Assembly (NCBI RefSeq): GCF_001612945.1
Contig: NZ_BDBK01000011.1
Coordinates: 1 to 64,000, forward strand
Reading direction: 5' to 3'
DNA: 64,000 nucleotides
From: Nocardia inohanensis NBRC 100128
GTDB lineage: Bacteria; Actinomycetota; Actinomycetes; Mycobacteriales; Mycobacteriaceae
The position numbers were made by a program, and so were the translations under genes. Numbering within the stretch: position 1 is the stretch's first letter; each line of letters opens with the position of its first letter. Of the stretch, positions 34,460-42,943 are shown in pieces. The notes under the pieces are model-generated. The model was given only the letters and a program-made list of their open reading frames with translations, made no database searches and was not told the DNA's origin.

Positions 34460-36219
34460 GACCGCACCAGCCGGTTGTCGCGGATCGGGCGGCCGTAGCG
34501 TTCCTCGGCGGCGGTGATCCAGGCCGCGAGGGCGATGTGGCCGTCGGGGCCGACCGCGACGCGGGGTGGCGGGGTGACTGGTAAGCCTGCTGTCGCGGCG
34601 ACGGCGGCCAGGGCGGTACCCAATTGGAGGGCGTCGCTGGCCGGGCCGGAGGGTGCCGGGGGCGGGGTCAGGGGTTGGCGGGCGTCGAAGGAGTTGAGCG
34701 GGGTGGCGGAGATGCGCGCGATGTCGAGATTGGTTCCCGCACACTGGGTTTCGATGAGGTCGGCGATCAGGCGGCCGTCGCCGGCCAGGTAGGCGTAGTG
34801 GAAGGCGACACGCATGGCGGGGTCGGCGATGCGGCGGTTCCAGTTCTCACGTTGTGCGCCGTCGGGGAGTTCGTAGCGGACCGCGTCCAAGGCGAGTGCG
34901 GCCGGGATGGCGATATCGAGGGCGCGCGGGAGCAGGTCCGGCACGGTCTCCAGGAGCTGACCGAAGAGGTCGGCCAGCCAGAAATCCATTTGGGCGCAGT
35001 GCAATCCGAGACCGCGGGCGGCGAATACCGCGCGTGCGGCCAGCAGCTCGGCTTCGGCCTCGGCGAAGCGTCCGGCGGCCATGGCGACGGAGGCGAGCCG
35101 GGTGCGCACCTCGGCCGCTTCCATGATCGCGCCGGAGGCTTCGAAACTCGCCAGCGCCGCACGGTATTTCGCGTCGGCGGTCGCCGTGTCGCCGCGCTGC
35201 TCGGCGAGGAATCCCATCACCTTGCGGCCGATGCCGGCGCGCACGGTGAGCCCGGCGGCCTCGTGATACTCCTGGGCGGCCAGCAATACCGGCTCGATAT
35301 CGTCGAAACGCCCGGTGCGCACGTACATCAGCGCCAGATTCAACTGCGCCTCCGCCACCCCGTCCCGCGCCCCGGCCGCGTCGAAGGCCACCAGCGCCTG
35401 CCCGGCGAAATCCTCCGCCAGCTCCCAGCGTCCGGTCTCGAAATGCGCTGCCGCCAAATTCATCAGCGAATGACCCGCCCGGTCCGGTGCGTACCGCACC
35501 GCCACCCCTAACGACTCGTTGGCCAATTCGATTGCCCGCGACCACTGTTGCCGATGCAGCGCCAGCGCAGTCCCCGCCACCAGCGCCGCGAACCGCATCT
35601 CCCCCGGCGCCCCCTCCCCCTGCAACAATTCCCGCGCCCGCTCCAAAGCCTCCTGCGCGCCATCCAAATCCCCCAGATGCTGCAACGCCTGCGACAACCC
35701 GATCCAGGCCCCCGGCCGCATATGCGGCCCCGGCCCGCTCATCGCCGCCAACGCCGCCCGGTACTTCGCCACCGCCCCCGCGTGCTCCCCCAACTGATCC
35801 AGCACCGTGGCCACATCCACCATGGCGCACACCCGCAAATCCCCCGTCTCGACCCGCTCCGCCTCTTCGAAAGCCCACAGCGCCGCCGCGAACTCCCCCC
35901 GCCCCACCAACTCCGCCCCGGCCCGCAACAACTCCGACTCCCCCTCGGACCCCGCCGGGCCGGAACCGGCGGTGTCCGCTGCCGGCAGCACGGCCTCAAC
36001 CGGATCGGCGCCGACTGGAGAGCTCGCGGATGGCGCGCCGCGCGAAACACCCTTCGCGGCCGCACTTGTCGATCCGCCGGACGCACCGGACTCCCCCACT
36101 TGGTTGCGCTCGTCCGCGTTCCCGGAAGCGGCTTCGTCCCCGGCGATGCCGTAGATCGAGGCATTGCCAGGCTCCGACGAATCGGGTTCGTCAGGGTCAC
36201 CGGTGCGGCCGGCCGTCAC
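34456..36219 (-). CDS. TPR-repeat protein of the CHAT operon
   Basis: The 587-residue protein has an acidic, low-complexity head of about 95 residues (Gly, Ser, Glu, Asp) and then a helical-repeat array. TPR-like units are visible, such as GEFAAALWAFEEAERVE, GEHAGAVAKYRAAL, GDLDGAQEALERAREL, GRWELAEDFAGQALVAFDAAG and GDTATADAKYRAAL. A C-terminal region of about 170 residues lacks repeats. The GTG at 36219 lies 1 bp after the upstream stop. TPR arrays usually bind partner proteins and, beside a CHAT protease, are the likely sensor or scaffold. Longer frames upstream are shadows of the preceding gene. Confidence 0.78.
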   Translation of the reverse strand: MTAGRTGDPDEPDSSEPGNASIYGIAGDEAASGNADERNQVGESGASGGSTSAAAKGVSRGAPSASSPVGADPVEAVLPAADTAGSGPAGSEGESELLRAGAELVGRGEFAAALWAFEEAERVETGDLRVCAMVDVATVLDQLGEHAGAVAKYRAALAAMSGPGPHMRPGAWIGLSQALQHLGDLDGAQEALERARELLQGEGAPGEMRFAALVAGTALALHRQQWSRAIELANESLGVAVRYAPDRAGHSLMNLAAAHFETGRWELAEDFAGQALVAFDAAGARDGVAEAQLNLALMYVRTGRFDDIEPVLLAAQEYHEAAGLTVRAGIGRKVMGFLAEQRGDTATADAKYRAALASFEASGAIMEAAEVRTRLASVAMAAGRFAEAEAELLAARAVFAARGLGLHCAQMDFWLADLFGQLLETVPDLLPRALDIAIPAALALDAVRYELPDGAQRENWNRRIADPAMRVAFHYAYLAGDGRLIADLIETQCAGTNLDIARISATPLNSFDARQPLTPPPAPSGPASDALQLGTALAAVAATAGLPVTPPPRVAVGPDGHIALAAWITAAEERYGRPIRDNRLVRS

Positions 36220-36220
36220 G

Positions 36221-37459
36221 TCAGAAGTCCGAATCGTCCGCGGCGGCGGCGATTTCGGCGAGCAGCGGGACGTCCGGCCCCGCATCGACGGTCGCCGAGC
36301 CTGCGAAGCGGAGACGACCGGCGGCGAAATCGCGGATTCGCCGCCGGAGCTCGGGCGTGCCGGGGTCGAGGAAGACACCGAAGCCGGGGACTCGAATATC
36401 CACGCGTGCAACCGATCCCGCCGCGGGGATGCGGATCGAACCGACCCAGGCATCGCCGGACAACCGCAGGTCCGTCTCGACGCTGTCGGCGTCCGCACGG
36501 ATGTGGCCGCCATCCCCGGCCTCGCTCCCATGAGTCGGGGTGGGGTAGCGGCCGTCCACCGAACCGCTCCCGCCAGCCAGATCGGGGTGGCCGCCGTCCA
36601 CCGAACCGCTCCCGCCAGCCAGGTCGCGGTGGCCGCCGTCCACCGAACCGCTCCCATCAACTTGGGTGGGGCGGCCGCCGTTCGCGCGTTCGCTGCCGTT
36701 GCCTGAGCCGGCGGTGATGATGCGCGCCCACGGCCGTAGGTGCGCCGGGACCGCGGAGGGTGTGCCGGGGGCGGCGGCGACGCTGACCTCGACGGAGGTG
36801 GTGGCGGCGGTGCGGGTGACCCGCCAGGAGACTGCGCGTTCGGAGGCGTCTATCAGGCCGGGTGGGCAGAGCCGCCAGTCCCAGCCGTTGGTGCCGCGAC
36901 CGAGGACGATGCCGTCGGGGTGGGGTGGTTCCAGGCCCGCGGCCAGGGCGTAATCGGATGCGCGCGGGAAGGATTCGGTCATGGCGGCCACCGCGGGGGC
37001 GACGGCGTCGGCGCCGTCGACGAGCGGGTCGCATTCCTCGGTGAGCGCGGCGATATCGCGGTCGAGCAGGGCCGGGTCCAAGGGCGCTATCGAGTCGAGG
37101 GTGGAGGCGGGCCACCAGCGGGCGGCCCAGTGCGCGTAGGCGAGGCGGCGTGCGCTGACAGCCAAGGGTGACAGGACGGGTGCGGCGCTGTGCTCGCCGG
37201 TGCCGGCCTCGGCCAGGGCCAGGGCGACCGGTTCGCCGTAGATCGCCCAGACCCATTCCTGGGCGGCGTCGACGTCGTCGATCACGGCGGCCGGCAGCAG
37301 TTGGCCGTCCAGGAGATTCCAGGTCAGGTGCCCGCCGACGACCTCCAGCACCATGGTGTGGATGGCGGCGGCGGGGTCCAGGACGGTCGGCGCGCCCGGG
37401 GGTACGATGCCGTACAGCCCGTCGCCGCAGGGGCTGATCCGCAAGGCCGAGTTGCTCAT
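36221..37459 (-). CDS. Unknown protein of the CHAT operon with 14-residue repeats
   Basis: The 412-residue protein begins MSNSALRIS. The N-terminal 240 residues look globular (HTMVLEVVGGHLTWNLLDGQ, VWAIYGEPVALALAEAG, AHWAARWWPASTLDSI). A linker follows with 2.5 copies of GSGSVDGGH(R/P)DLAG, then a C-terminal part with strands (VARVDIRVPGFGVFLDPG, RRRIRDFAAGRLRFAG). No family recognised. ATGA overlap with the gene before and 1 bp spacing to the TPR gene. Likely a structural or sensing component. Confidence 0.72.
   Translation of the reverse strand: MSNSALRISPCGDGLYGIVPPGAPTVLDPAAAIHTMVLEVVGGHLTWNLLDGQLLPAAVIDDVDAAQEWVWAIYGEPVALALAEAGTGEHSAAPVLSPLAVSARRLAYAHWAARWWPASTLDSIAPLDPALLDRDIAALTEECDPLVDGADAVAPAVAAMTESFPRASDYALAAGLEPPHPDGIVLGRGTNGWDWRLCPPGLIDASERAVSWRVTRTAATTSVEVSVAAAPGTPSAVPAHLRPWARIITAGSGNGSERANGGRPTQVDGSGSVDGGHRDLAGGSGSVDGGHPDLAGGSGSVDGRYPTPTHGSEAGDGGHIRADADSVETDLRLSGDAWVGSIRIPAAGSVARVDIRVPGFGVFLDPGTPELRRRIRDFAAGRLRFAGSATVDAGPDVPLLAEIAAAADDSDF
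36551..36655. repeat. 42-bp tandem repeat inside the 412-residue gene
   Basis: Units at 36551-36592, 36593-36634 and a half unit to 36655 are nearly identical and keep frame, encoding 14-residue linker repeats. Copy number is likely to vary between strains. Confidence 0.85.
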
Positions 37460-38856
37460 CCCGCCCTCGATTCCATCGCGTCGAGTTCGTGCACGCCGGT
37501 CGCCAGTGCTCGTTTCACGCGGGTCCGGTGGTCCAGAATCACCGACCGGGCGACGCCGTCCAATACATCCCAGAGTTCGCCGGCCGAGTAGACGGGGAAC
37601 TCGCGGACATCCCAGCCGTGCAGCCGTGCCCACAATCGTCGCAGATAGGGCCGCCACGGCACCTGCAACTCCGCCGCGATGGCCGCGAGCGGGCCGGTGG
37701 TGGCCGCGGGGTCGGTGCGGACCGCGAGCCGCCGCGCTTGCAGCACATAGGCTTCCCGCTGCCACCGGCTGTTGATCACCCGTGCGGCCGCGGTGCCCGC
37801 CGGGCGCGGCTGCGCGCCGAGCCGCCCCGCCATCGCCGTGCCGGCCCGGGGCGACCCGTCGTCGAATCGGCCGGATCCCGGTTCCGGCCCGCCGCCACCG
37901 ATGGGCCGCAGTTCCTTCGCCAGGACCGAACCGGCCGCCGCGGCTACCCGCAGGGCTTCGTCGAGCAGGGCCCAGGGCGCGCAGGAGCGAGCGATCTCGG
38001 CGGCCACCAGTTCCGGGATTTCGGGGAGGTCGGCGCGTTCGCTGGAAGCCTGGAGGACGGTGAAGACGCGCTCGTGAATGGTGCGGTCGAACGGGAGGCC
38101 GAGGGTGGATGTGGAGGCGGACGCACCGACGGCGGGCGGCGCCGGAACCGGGTGCAGCGTCAGGCCGAGTTCCTGTGCGACACCGGCGTTTTCGTCGAGC
38201 CACAGACCGATTCCGGTGTGGGTCCCGGCGAGCGCGGCGACGAGGTCCTCCAGATCGACGTCACCGGCCGGCTCACCCAGCCGCTCGGCCGCGCAGGCGT
38301 CCAGCAGCAGCGCGAGTTGATCGGTGTGCCGGGGCACCGGGGTGTGCGGGCGACGGCTCCAGGCGGTAGCGATGAGGGCGGCGAGTTCGTCCTCGCGGGC
38401 CGGGTCGGTCAGGTATTCGCGCAGGGCCTGGGTGGTGCGGCCCGCGGTCATATCATGGATCTCGCGCAGCGCGGCCTCGGCGGCGGCCCGGTCGCGGACC
38501 GCGTCCGGCATTCCGGAGACCGTGGCCAGTTCGAAGCAGCGCTGGAAATACTGGTCCTGGGCGTTCCCCTCGGTGATCCGCAAGGCCCGCCGCGTCTGTT
38601 TGAGCAGGGTGAACCAGGCCGCGGTGGCCGCGAGCACGTCGGAGGCGGCGTTCACGCGGGTGGCCAGCAGCACCGCCCCGTCCTCGGTGAGCACCGATCC
38701 GGCGCACGAGGGGTGCTGGACCGGCCGGATCACCAGCGGATCCAGGATGAGCTTCACGGTACGGCGCAACGGTCCCCCGTGCGGTCCGCTCAACGCCTCG
38801 ACCCCGTCGAGACGCCGCCAGACCTCGTCCAGCACCATGGCCCGCGGTCGTCGCAT
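37456..38856 (-). CDS. Unknown first protein of the CHAT operon
   Basis: The 466-residue, mostly helical protein has no recognised family. Visible features are an RRTVKLILDPLVIRPVQHPS segment near residue 30, FTLLKQTRRALRITEGNAQDQYFQRCFELA, a Pro/Gly/Arg-rich linker near residue 320, and a C-terminal region with VPWRPYLRRLWARLHGWDVREFP (split here by function only by eye). It is the promoter-proximal gene; the 130-bp gap to the divergent lipoprotein gene must hold the operon promoter. ATG 38856 was taken; an internal ATG seven codons on is possible. Confidence 0.7.
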   Translation of the reverse strand: MRRPRAMVLDEVWRRLDGVEALSGPHGGPLRRTVKLILDPLVIRPVQHPSCAGSVLTEDGAVLLATRVNAASDVLAATAAWFTLLKQTRRALRITEGNAQDQYFQRCFELATVSGMPDAVRDRAAAEAALREIHDMTAGRTTQALREYLTDPAREDELAALIATAWSRRPHTPVPRHTDQLALLLDACAAERLGEPAGDVDLEDLVAALAGTHTGIGLWLDENAGVAQELGLTLHPVPAPPAVGASASTSTLGLPFDRTIHERVFTVLQASSERADLPEIPELVAAEIARSCAPWALLDEALRVAAAAGSVLAKELRPIGGGGPEPGSGRFDDGSPRAGTAMAGRLGAQPRPAGTAAARVINSRWQREAYVLQARRLAVRTDPAATTGPLAAIAAELQVPWRPYLRRLWARLHGWDVREFPVYSAGELWDVLDGVARSVILDHRTRVKRALATGVHELDAMESRAG

Positions 38857-38986
38857 TCGCCCAGGTTAGCGGAGTGCGGCAGAGCTTCGCGCACCGAAAC
38901 TTGGGATCGGTAGGGCACGCCCCGATTCCTACTGTTCTGGCAACGGCTCCACCCGAGAGCCCGACGCACCAGAACGAGGAAACACC

Positions 38987-39538
38987 ATGAACGCCAAGTC
39001 CTTCCGCCGCACCGCCACCGCTCTCGTCGCCACCGCCGCCGCCATCGCCCTGGTGACCGGCTGTTCCGATGACAAGGGCGGCACCACGGTCACCGACCAC
39101 ACCACCTCCGTCGCCCCGGTCGGCCCGGGCAGCCCGGCCCCGTCCGGCGGCCACTCCTCGGCCCTCGTGGACGGCAAGGCCCTGGACGCCAAGTTCGACA
39201 CCACCTGCGCCAAGCAGGGCGGCACCCTGGCCCTCGCGCTCACCGACGTCAACAACGCCACCTACGGCAACCTGAGCGTGAGCGCCACCTTGAGCGGTGA
39301 CGACACCGTGCAGGCGGTCGGCATCGCCGGCACCAAGGGCGGCAGCAACGGCTCCCCGTACGCCGTCGGCTACGGCAACGGCGTGCCCGGCGGTTCGGCC
39401 AAGGTCACCAAGAGCGGCAATACCTACACCGTCACCGGTGAGGGCGTCGGCGGGGTCGACCTCACCAATCCGATGGCCGGGCCGAAGAACTCGAAGTTCG
39501 AGATCGTCTTCGCCTGCTCCTCGATCGTCGGCGGATAG
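38987..39538 (+). CDS. LpqH-like lipoprotein
   Basis: The 183-residue lipoprotein has a basic start, a hydrophobic stretch and lipobox VTGC near residue 22. An 150-residue beta-rich domain resembles the mycobacterial 19-kDa antigen family (LpqH): VDGKALDAKF with a cysteine pair (TTCAK early, VFACSS late) and NPMAGPKNSKFEIVF. Surface-exposed in mycolata and known in the family as a TLR2 ligand. GAGGAA lies 6-11 bases before the ATG. Confidence 0.85.
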   Translation: MNAKSFRRTATALVATAAAIALVTGCSDDKGGTTVTDHTTSVAPVGPGSPAPSGGHSSALVDGKALDAKFDTTCAKQGGTLALALTDVNNATYGNLSVSATLSGDDTVQAVGIAGTKGGSNGSPYAVGYGNGVPGGSAKVTKSGNTYTVTGEGVGGVDLTNPMAGPKNSKFEIVFACSSIVGG

Positions 39539-39546
39539 TGCCCCAC

Positions 39547-39575
39547 CCCGCTCATGCCGGATTGGCATGAGCGGG
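39547..39575 (+). terminator. Terminator after lipoprotein gene
   Basis: A perfect 12-bp stem (39547-39558 with 39564-39575) and 5-base loop GGATT, followed by TTAATT, 8 bp after the stop. Confidence 0.8.
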
Positions 39576-39620
39576 TTAATTCCCCTTTCCCGTTCCACCA
39601 CAACCGTTTTCGAGGACACC

Positions 39621-40403
39621 ATGACCAAGAACATTCGCATCGCCGCCCTCGCCCTGGGCGGCCTCGCCATCGCCTACTACGTGTGGACCGGGCTCACCTC
39701 CGACAGCGCGTTCGGCTGGATCGGCTGGCAGATGGCGCTGCCGATCATCGCCTTCACCCTGGTTCCGATCGTGTTCGCCTTCACCGGCGAGGGCATCATG
39801 TCCGCTCTCACCGGTCTCAACAGCTCCGAATTCCGCGATGGCCTGCTCGGCATCGGCACCGTGCGCGAAGTCGGCCAGACCGGCGTGTCGGTCAACGATC
39901 AGCCGCAGGTCCGCATCGAACTCCAGGTGGAGGCCGCCGACGGCAAGACCTTCACCTCGCACGCCAAGATGATCGTCCCGCTCACCCAGCTGGCGCTGCT
40001 GCGCCCCGGCGTGGTGCTGCCCGTCCGGTACCTGCCCGGCCGCACCGACCGCGTCGAGGTCGACCTCTCCGGCGATGCCGCCGCCGCGCAGGAAGTCATG
40101 AACGCCAGCATGATTCGCAAGGGTTTCACCACCGAGGCCAAGCTCGATATCGGCCGCCGCGGCATCCCGGCGCAGGCGGTGGTGAGCGCGCTGTCGGTGC
40201 CGGGCGAGATCCGCGACGGCCACTCCCGGCTGGACCTGACCCTGGTCGTCACCCGCCCCGACGGCAGCACCTTCGAAACCCGGACCGAGAAGTTCCTGCC
40301 GCCCAACAGCGTCCCCCTGGTGCAGGTCGGACGGGTGGTGCAGGTCCGCTACCTGCCCGGGAACGAGCGCGAGGTGGTGCTGGCGCTGCCGGTCAACACC
40401 TGA
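39621..40403 (+). CDS. Membrane-anchored protein of unknown function
   Basis: The 260-residue protein has two N-terminal hydrophobic helices (about residues 5-25 and 33-55), then a soluble part. The soluble part shows two similar beta-rich halves, each ending in a VxPVRYLPG or VQVRYLPG segment and a RVEV or EVVL strand. This looks like a duplicated fold similar to DUF3592-type domains, though that is by eye only. GAGGA lies upstream of the ATG. Probably an envelope or membrane protein; function unknown. Confidence 0.7.
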   Translation: MTKNIRIAALALGGLAIAYYVWTGLTSDSAFGWIGWQMALPIIAFTLVPIVFAFTGEGIMSALTGLNSSEFRDGLLGIGTVREVGQTGVSVNDQPQVRIELQVEAADGKTFTSHAKMIVPLTQLALLRPGVVLPVRYLPGRTDRVEVDLSGDAAAAQEVMNASMIRKGFTTEAKLDIGRRGIPAQAVVSALSVPGEIRDGHSRLDLTLVVTRPDGSTFETRTEKFLPPNSVPLVQVGRVVQVRYLPGNEREVVLALPVNT

Positions 40404-40423
40404 AGCCGTTCCGGAACTCCGCG

Positions 40424-40448
40424 AGCCGCAGGCATCATGCCTGCGGCT
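40424..40448. terminator. Terminator between convergent genes
   Basis: AGCCGCAGGCAT and its complement ATGCCTGCGGCT are separated by one base (in practice a loop of a few bases), followed by TTTCGCTT. It serves the membrane protein and possibly the convergent deacetylase. Confidence 0.75.
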
Positions 40449-40459
40449 TTCGCTTGTGG

Positions 40460-41467
40460 TCAGTAGGGCTGGGCCTGGGTGGACCAGCGCGGGGCCAACT
40501 CGCCGGCCAGCCCGGAGGGGAAGGAGACTCGGGCCGGGTCGCCGTCGGCGGTGTAGCGCCCGCCGGGGTGCGCGGCCAGGTCGTCGAGCCAGTAGCCGGA
40601 ATCGAAGGGGACATCGCCGCGCCCCGAGCGGATCCGCGGGATGCCGCCGGGATCCAGATCACCGAAAGGCGTTGGCGCAGGGTTCGATCCGACGAGAAGT
40701 ACGCCGTCGAAGGCATAGCTCGTGCCGTCCCAGCTGCCCGCCCGCGCCAGGGCGCGATCGGCGGGCGCGATGCCGAGCGGCAGGGCCATGGTGTGCACGG
40801 TGTATCCGGGGACCGCGGCGGTGATGGCCCGGATGTTCTCGGCGAATTCGCGCTGCACGCCGGTGGCGTCCAAGGTGGCGAGATTGGCGTGATTCGCGGT
40901 GTGCGCACCGATTTCGTAACCGTGCGCGGCCAGCCACGGCAAGGCGCGCGCGTCATTGCCGAAGGGGTCGTTGTTCACATAGAACGAGGCGGTGGCGGGG
41001 AAATCGGGGTGCCGGGCGGCGAAATCCTCCAGCAGGCCGACGGCGCAATCCGGTGTCACCGCACCGGTATCGGTGAAACTCAGCTGGCTGCGGGTGGAAT
41101 CGTCGAAGGTGAGCACCACCGGATGCGTCCCCGCGGGCAGATTCAGGTCACCGGCCAGATACCGCGCCAGGGTGACCGGCCGATAGCCTTCCCGGTACAG
41201 GCGATCCAGTTCGGCGGTGAATTCCGCGGGCGTCTGGTCGTATTCACCGCCCGGCACCGCCACGATCTGGTGATACATCAGCACCGGCACCAGGCCGAGC
41301 TCGTTCGCGGCGACGGACGCGGGATTCGGCGGCGCGGGCGCGGGCGCGGAGGTCGCCGGAGCCACCACGGCGGCGGCCGGGTCCGCGGGCGACCCGCAGG
41401 CCGCTACCGCCGCACACACCAGCATCGAGACCGACAGTCGCGCGGCGAACGCAGATCCCCGCTTCAT
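40460..41467 (-). CDS. Polysaccharide deacetylase lipoprotein (NodB-like)
   Basis: The 335-residue protein starts with a signal and lipobox AAC at about residue 24, then a Pro/Ala-rich linker. A NodB-type deacetylase domain follows: VLMYHQIV, the Asp pair VVLTFDDS, and the HxxxH-like metal site HTANHANLAT. It probably removes acetyl groups from cell-wall or extracellular glycans on the outer membrane face. ATG 41467 gives a correct lipoprotein signal. Divergent from the DUF4015 gene. Confidence 0.87.
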   Translation of the reverse strand: MKRGSAFAARLSVSMLVCAAVAACGSPADPAAAVVAPATSAPAPAPPNPASVAANELGLVPVLMYHQIVAVPGGEYDQTPAEFTAELDRLYREGYRPVTLARYLAGDLNLPAGTHPVVLTFDDSTRSQLSFTDTGAVTPDCAVGLLEDFAARHPDFPATASFYVNNDPFGNDARALPWLAAHGYEIGAHTANHANLATLDATGVQREFAENIRAITAAVPGYTVHTMALPLGIAPADRALARAGSWDGTSYAFDGVLLVGSNPAPTPFGDLDPGGIPRIRSGRGDVPFDSGYWLDDLAAHPGGRYTADGDPARVSFPSGLAGELAPRWSTQAQPY

Positions 41468-41493
41468 CGCCGCAACGCTACGCCGCGACAACG

Positions 41494-41559
41494 GTTTTGG
41501 GATGATCTCGGTAAAACCGGCATCATCCCGGCGGCGGGCGGCGATAGTGATCCCAAAAC
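41494..41559. promoter_or_regulatory. Nested inverted repeats between divergent envelope genes
   Basis: GTTTTGGGAT (41494-41503) is matched by ATCCCAAAAC (41550-41559), and inside them GGGATGAT (41499-41506) by ATCATCCC (41522-41529). Possible operator or transcript structure controlling the deacetylase and DUF4015 genes. Confidence 0.5.
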
Positions 41560-41588
41560 GTCTGTGGAAGTTGGTGTGTGCGTTGCTG

Positions 41589-42917
41589 ATGCGGCTCCGG
41601 TCATCCAACCGGCGACAGCTTGCCCTGTACGCGGTCGGCACGGTGCTGGTCCTGTTACTCGGCACGATCCTGCTCACCCTGGGGCGCGGGGACCCCTCGC
41701 GCGCGGCCGCGGATACCGAGCCGCCGGGCCTGGACCTGATCCAACCCGATCCCGTTGCCTCCTACCGGGATCCGGTGGTGCTGCGCGGGGTCGCGGCGGG
41801 CGCGGACCGGGTGTCGGTGGGCGAGCAGTCGACGCAACCCGGCAAGGACGGCGCGTTCGAGCTGCGGCTCACCCAGCGGCCGGTGAACGCCACCGTGGTC
41901 GCGGTGGATACGGCGGGGAATCAGACGACCCGGCCGCTCACGGTGAATGTCACCGTGCCGCGCATCCGGGCCGTGCACGTGACGGCCTACGGCTGGGCTT
42001 ACGAGGGTCTGCGCGAGCCGGTGCTGGATCTCGCCCGGCGCGGCCTCATCGATACCGTGCAATTGGATATCAAGGACGAGGACGGCGTCATCGGCTACGA
42101 CTCGCAGGTACCGCTCGCCCGCGAATCCGGTGCGGCGACAGCCATCTACGATGCCCGCGCCGCCATCGCCCAGCTGCACGAGATGGGCCTGCGGGTGGTG
42201 GGCCGGATCGTGGCCTTCCGCGATCCGACCATGGCGAGCTGGGCCTGGCACAACGGCCGGCCGGACTGGGTGATCCAGAATCCGTCCGGGCAGCCGTACT
42301 CCAGCGGGTACGGGGCGATCGCCTTCACCAATTTCGCGAACCCCGAAATCCGCGGCTACAACATCGATCTCGCGGTGGAGGCGGGTCAGCTCGGCTTCGA
42401 CAGCGTCATGTACGACTACATCCGCCGCCCGGACGGCAGCCTGTCCGGGATGGCCTTCCCGGGGCTGGCCGAGACGCCGTCGGAGTCCGTGGCCGGGTTC
42501 TTGCGCGAGAGCAAGGACCGGGTGCACGCGGCCGGGGCCTCGGTGAGCGCCGCCGTCTTCGGCATCGCCGCCACCCGCCCCGACGAGATCGCCCAGGATA
42601 TTCCGGCCATGGCGCGACAGGTGGATTATCTCGCGCCGATGCTCTACCCCTCGCACTGGCATTCCGGCGAATACGATGTGGCCAGCCCGAATTCGCAGCC
42701 CTACGACATCATCTTCCGGTCGCTACAGGACTTCCGTGCGCGCGTGGAGGGCACCGGCGCGGGCATCGTGCCGTGGTTGCAGGATTTCAGTCTGGGCGTC
42801 TCCTATGGCGATGCCCAGGTGCGTGCGCAGATCGACGCGACGCGTGATGCCGGGTACGACGGGTTCGTGCTCTGGAATCCGGGATCGACCTATCACGGTG
42901 GCGCACTGAGCAATTGA
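41589..42917 (+). CDS. Putative glycoside hydrolase (DUF4015), membrane-anchored
   Basis: The protein of about 442 residues has an N-terminal membrane anchor (RRQLALYAVGTVLVLLLGT), a small beta-sandwich-like domain (residues about 40-120), and a DUF4015 TIM-barrel. Barrel features are VHVTAYGW, DTVQLDIKDEDG, VVGRIVAFRDP, FDSVMYDYIRRPDG, and YLAPMLYPSHWH near the end. The family is related to glycoside hydrolases and is predicted to cut extracellular sugars. The ATG at 41589 was picked because starts at 41502 or 41547 would leave almost no promoter space; the choice is uncertain. Together with the deacetylase this suggests remodelling of one surface glycan. Confidence 0.83.
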   Translation: MRLRSSNRRQLALYAVGTVLVLLLGTILLTLGRGDPSRAAADTEPPGLDLIQPDPVASYRDPVVLRGVAAGADRVSVGEQSTQPGKDGAFELRLTQRPVNATVVAVDTAGNQTTRPLTVNVTVPRIRAVHVTAYGWAYEGLREPVLDLARRGLIDTVQLDIKDEDGVIGYDSQVPLARESGAATAIYDARAAIAQLHEMGLRVVGRIVAFRDPTMASWAWHNGRPDWVIQNPSGQPYSSGYGAIAFTNFANPEIRGYNIDLAVEAGQLGFDSVMYDYIRRPDGSLSGMAFPGLAETPSESVAGFLRESKDRVHAAGASVSAAVFGIAATRPDEIAQDIPAMARQVDYLAPMLYPSHWHSGEYDVASPNSQPYDIIFRSLQDFRARVEGTGAGIVPWLQDFSLGVSYGDAQVRAQIDATRDAGYDGFVLWNPGSTYHGGALSN

Positions 42918-42943
42918 GAAGCCCGGTAGCGCCACCGCACCGG

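Noticed and set aside
36220..36660. Extended N-terminus for the TPR protein
   Set aside because: It only reads the 42-bp repeats and the preceding gene in another frame; GTG 36219 fits the operon spacing.
37460..38203. Extended N-terminus for the 412-residue protein
   Set aside because: Low-complexity Arg/Gly sequence overlapping the 466-residue gene; ATG 37459 with ATGA overlap is better.
39554..42847. Very long plus-strand frame (about 1,100 codons)
   Set aside because: Arg/Pro/Gly-rich with no family features; it overlaps three well supported genes in other frames.
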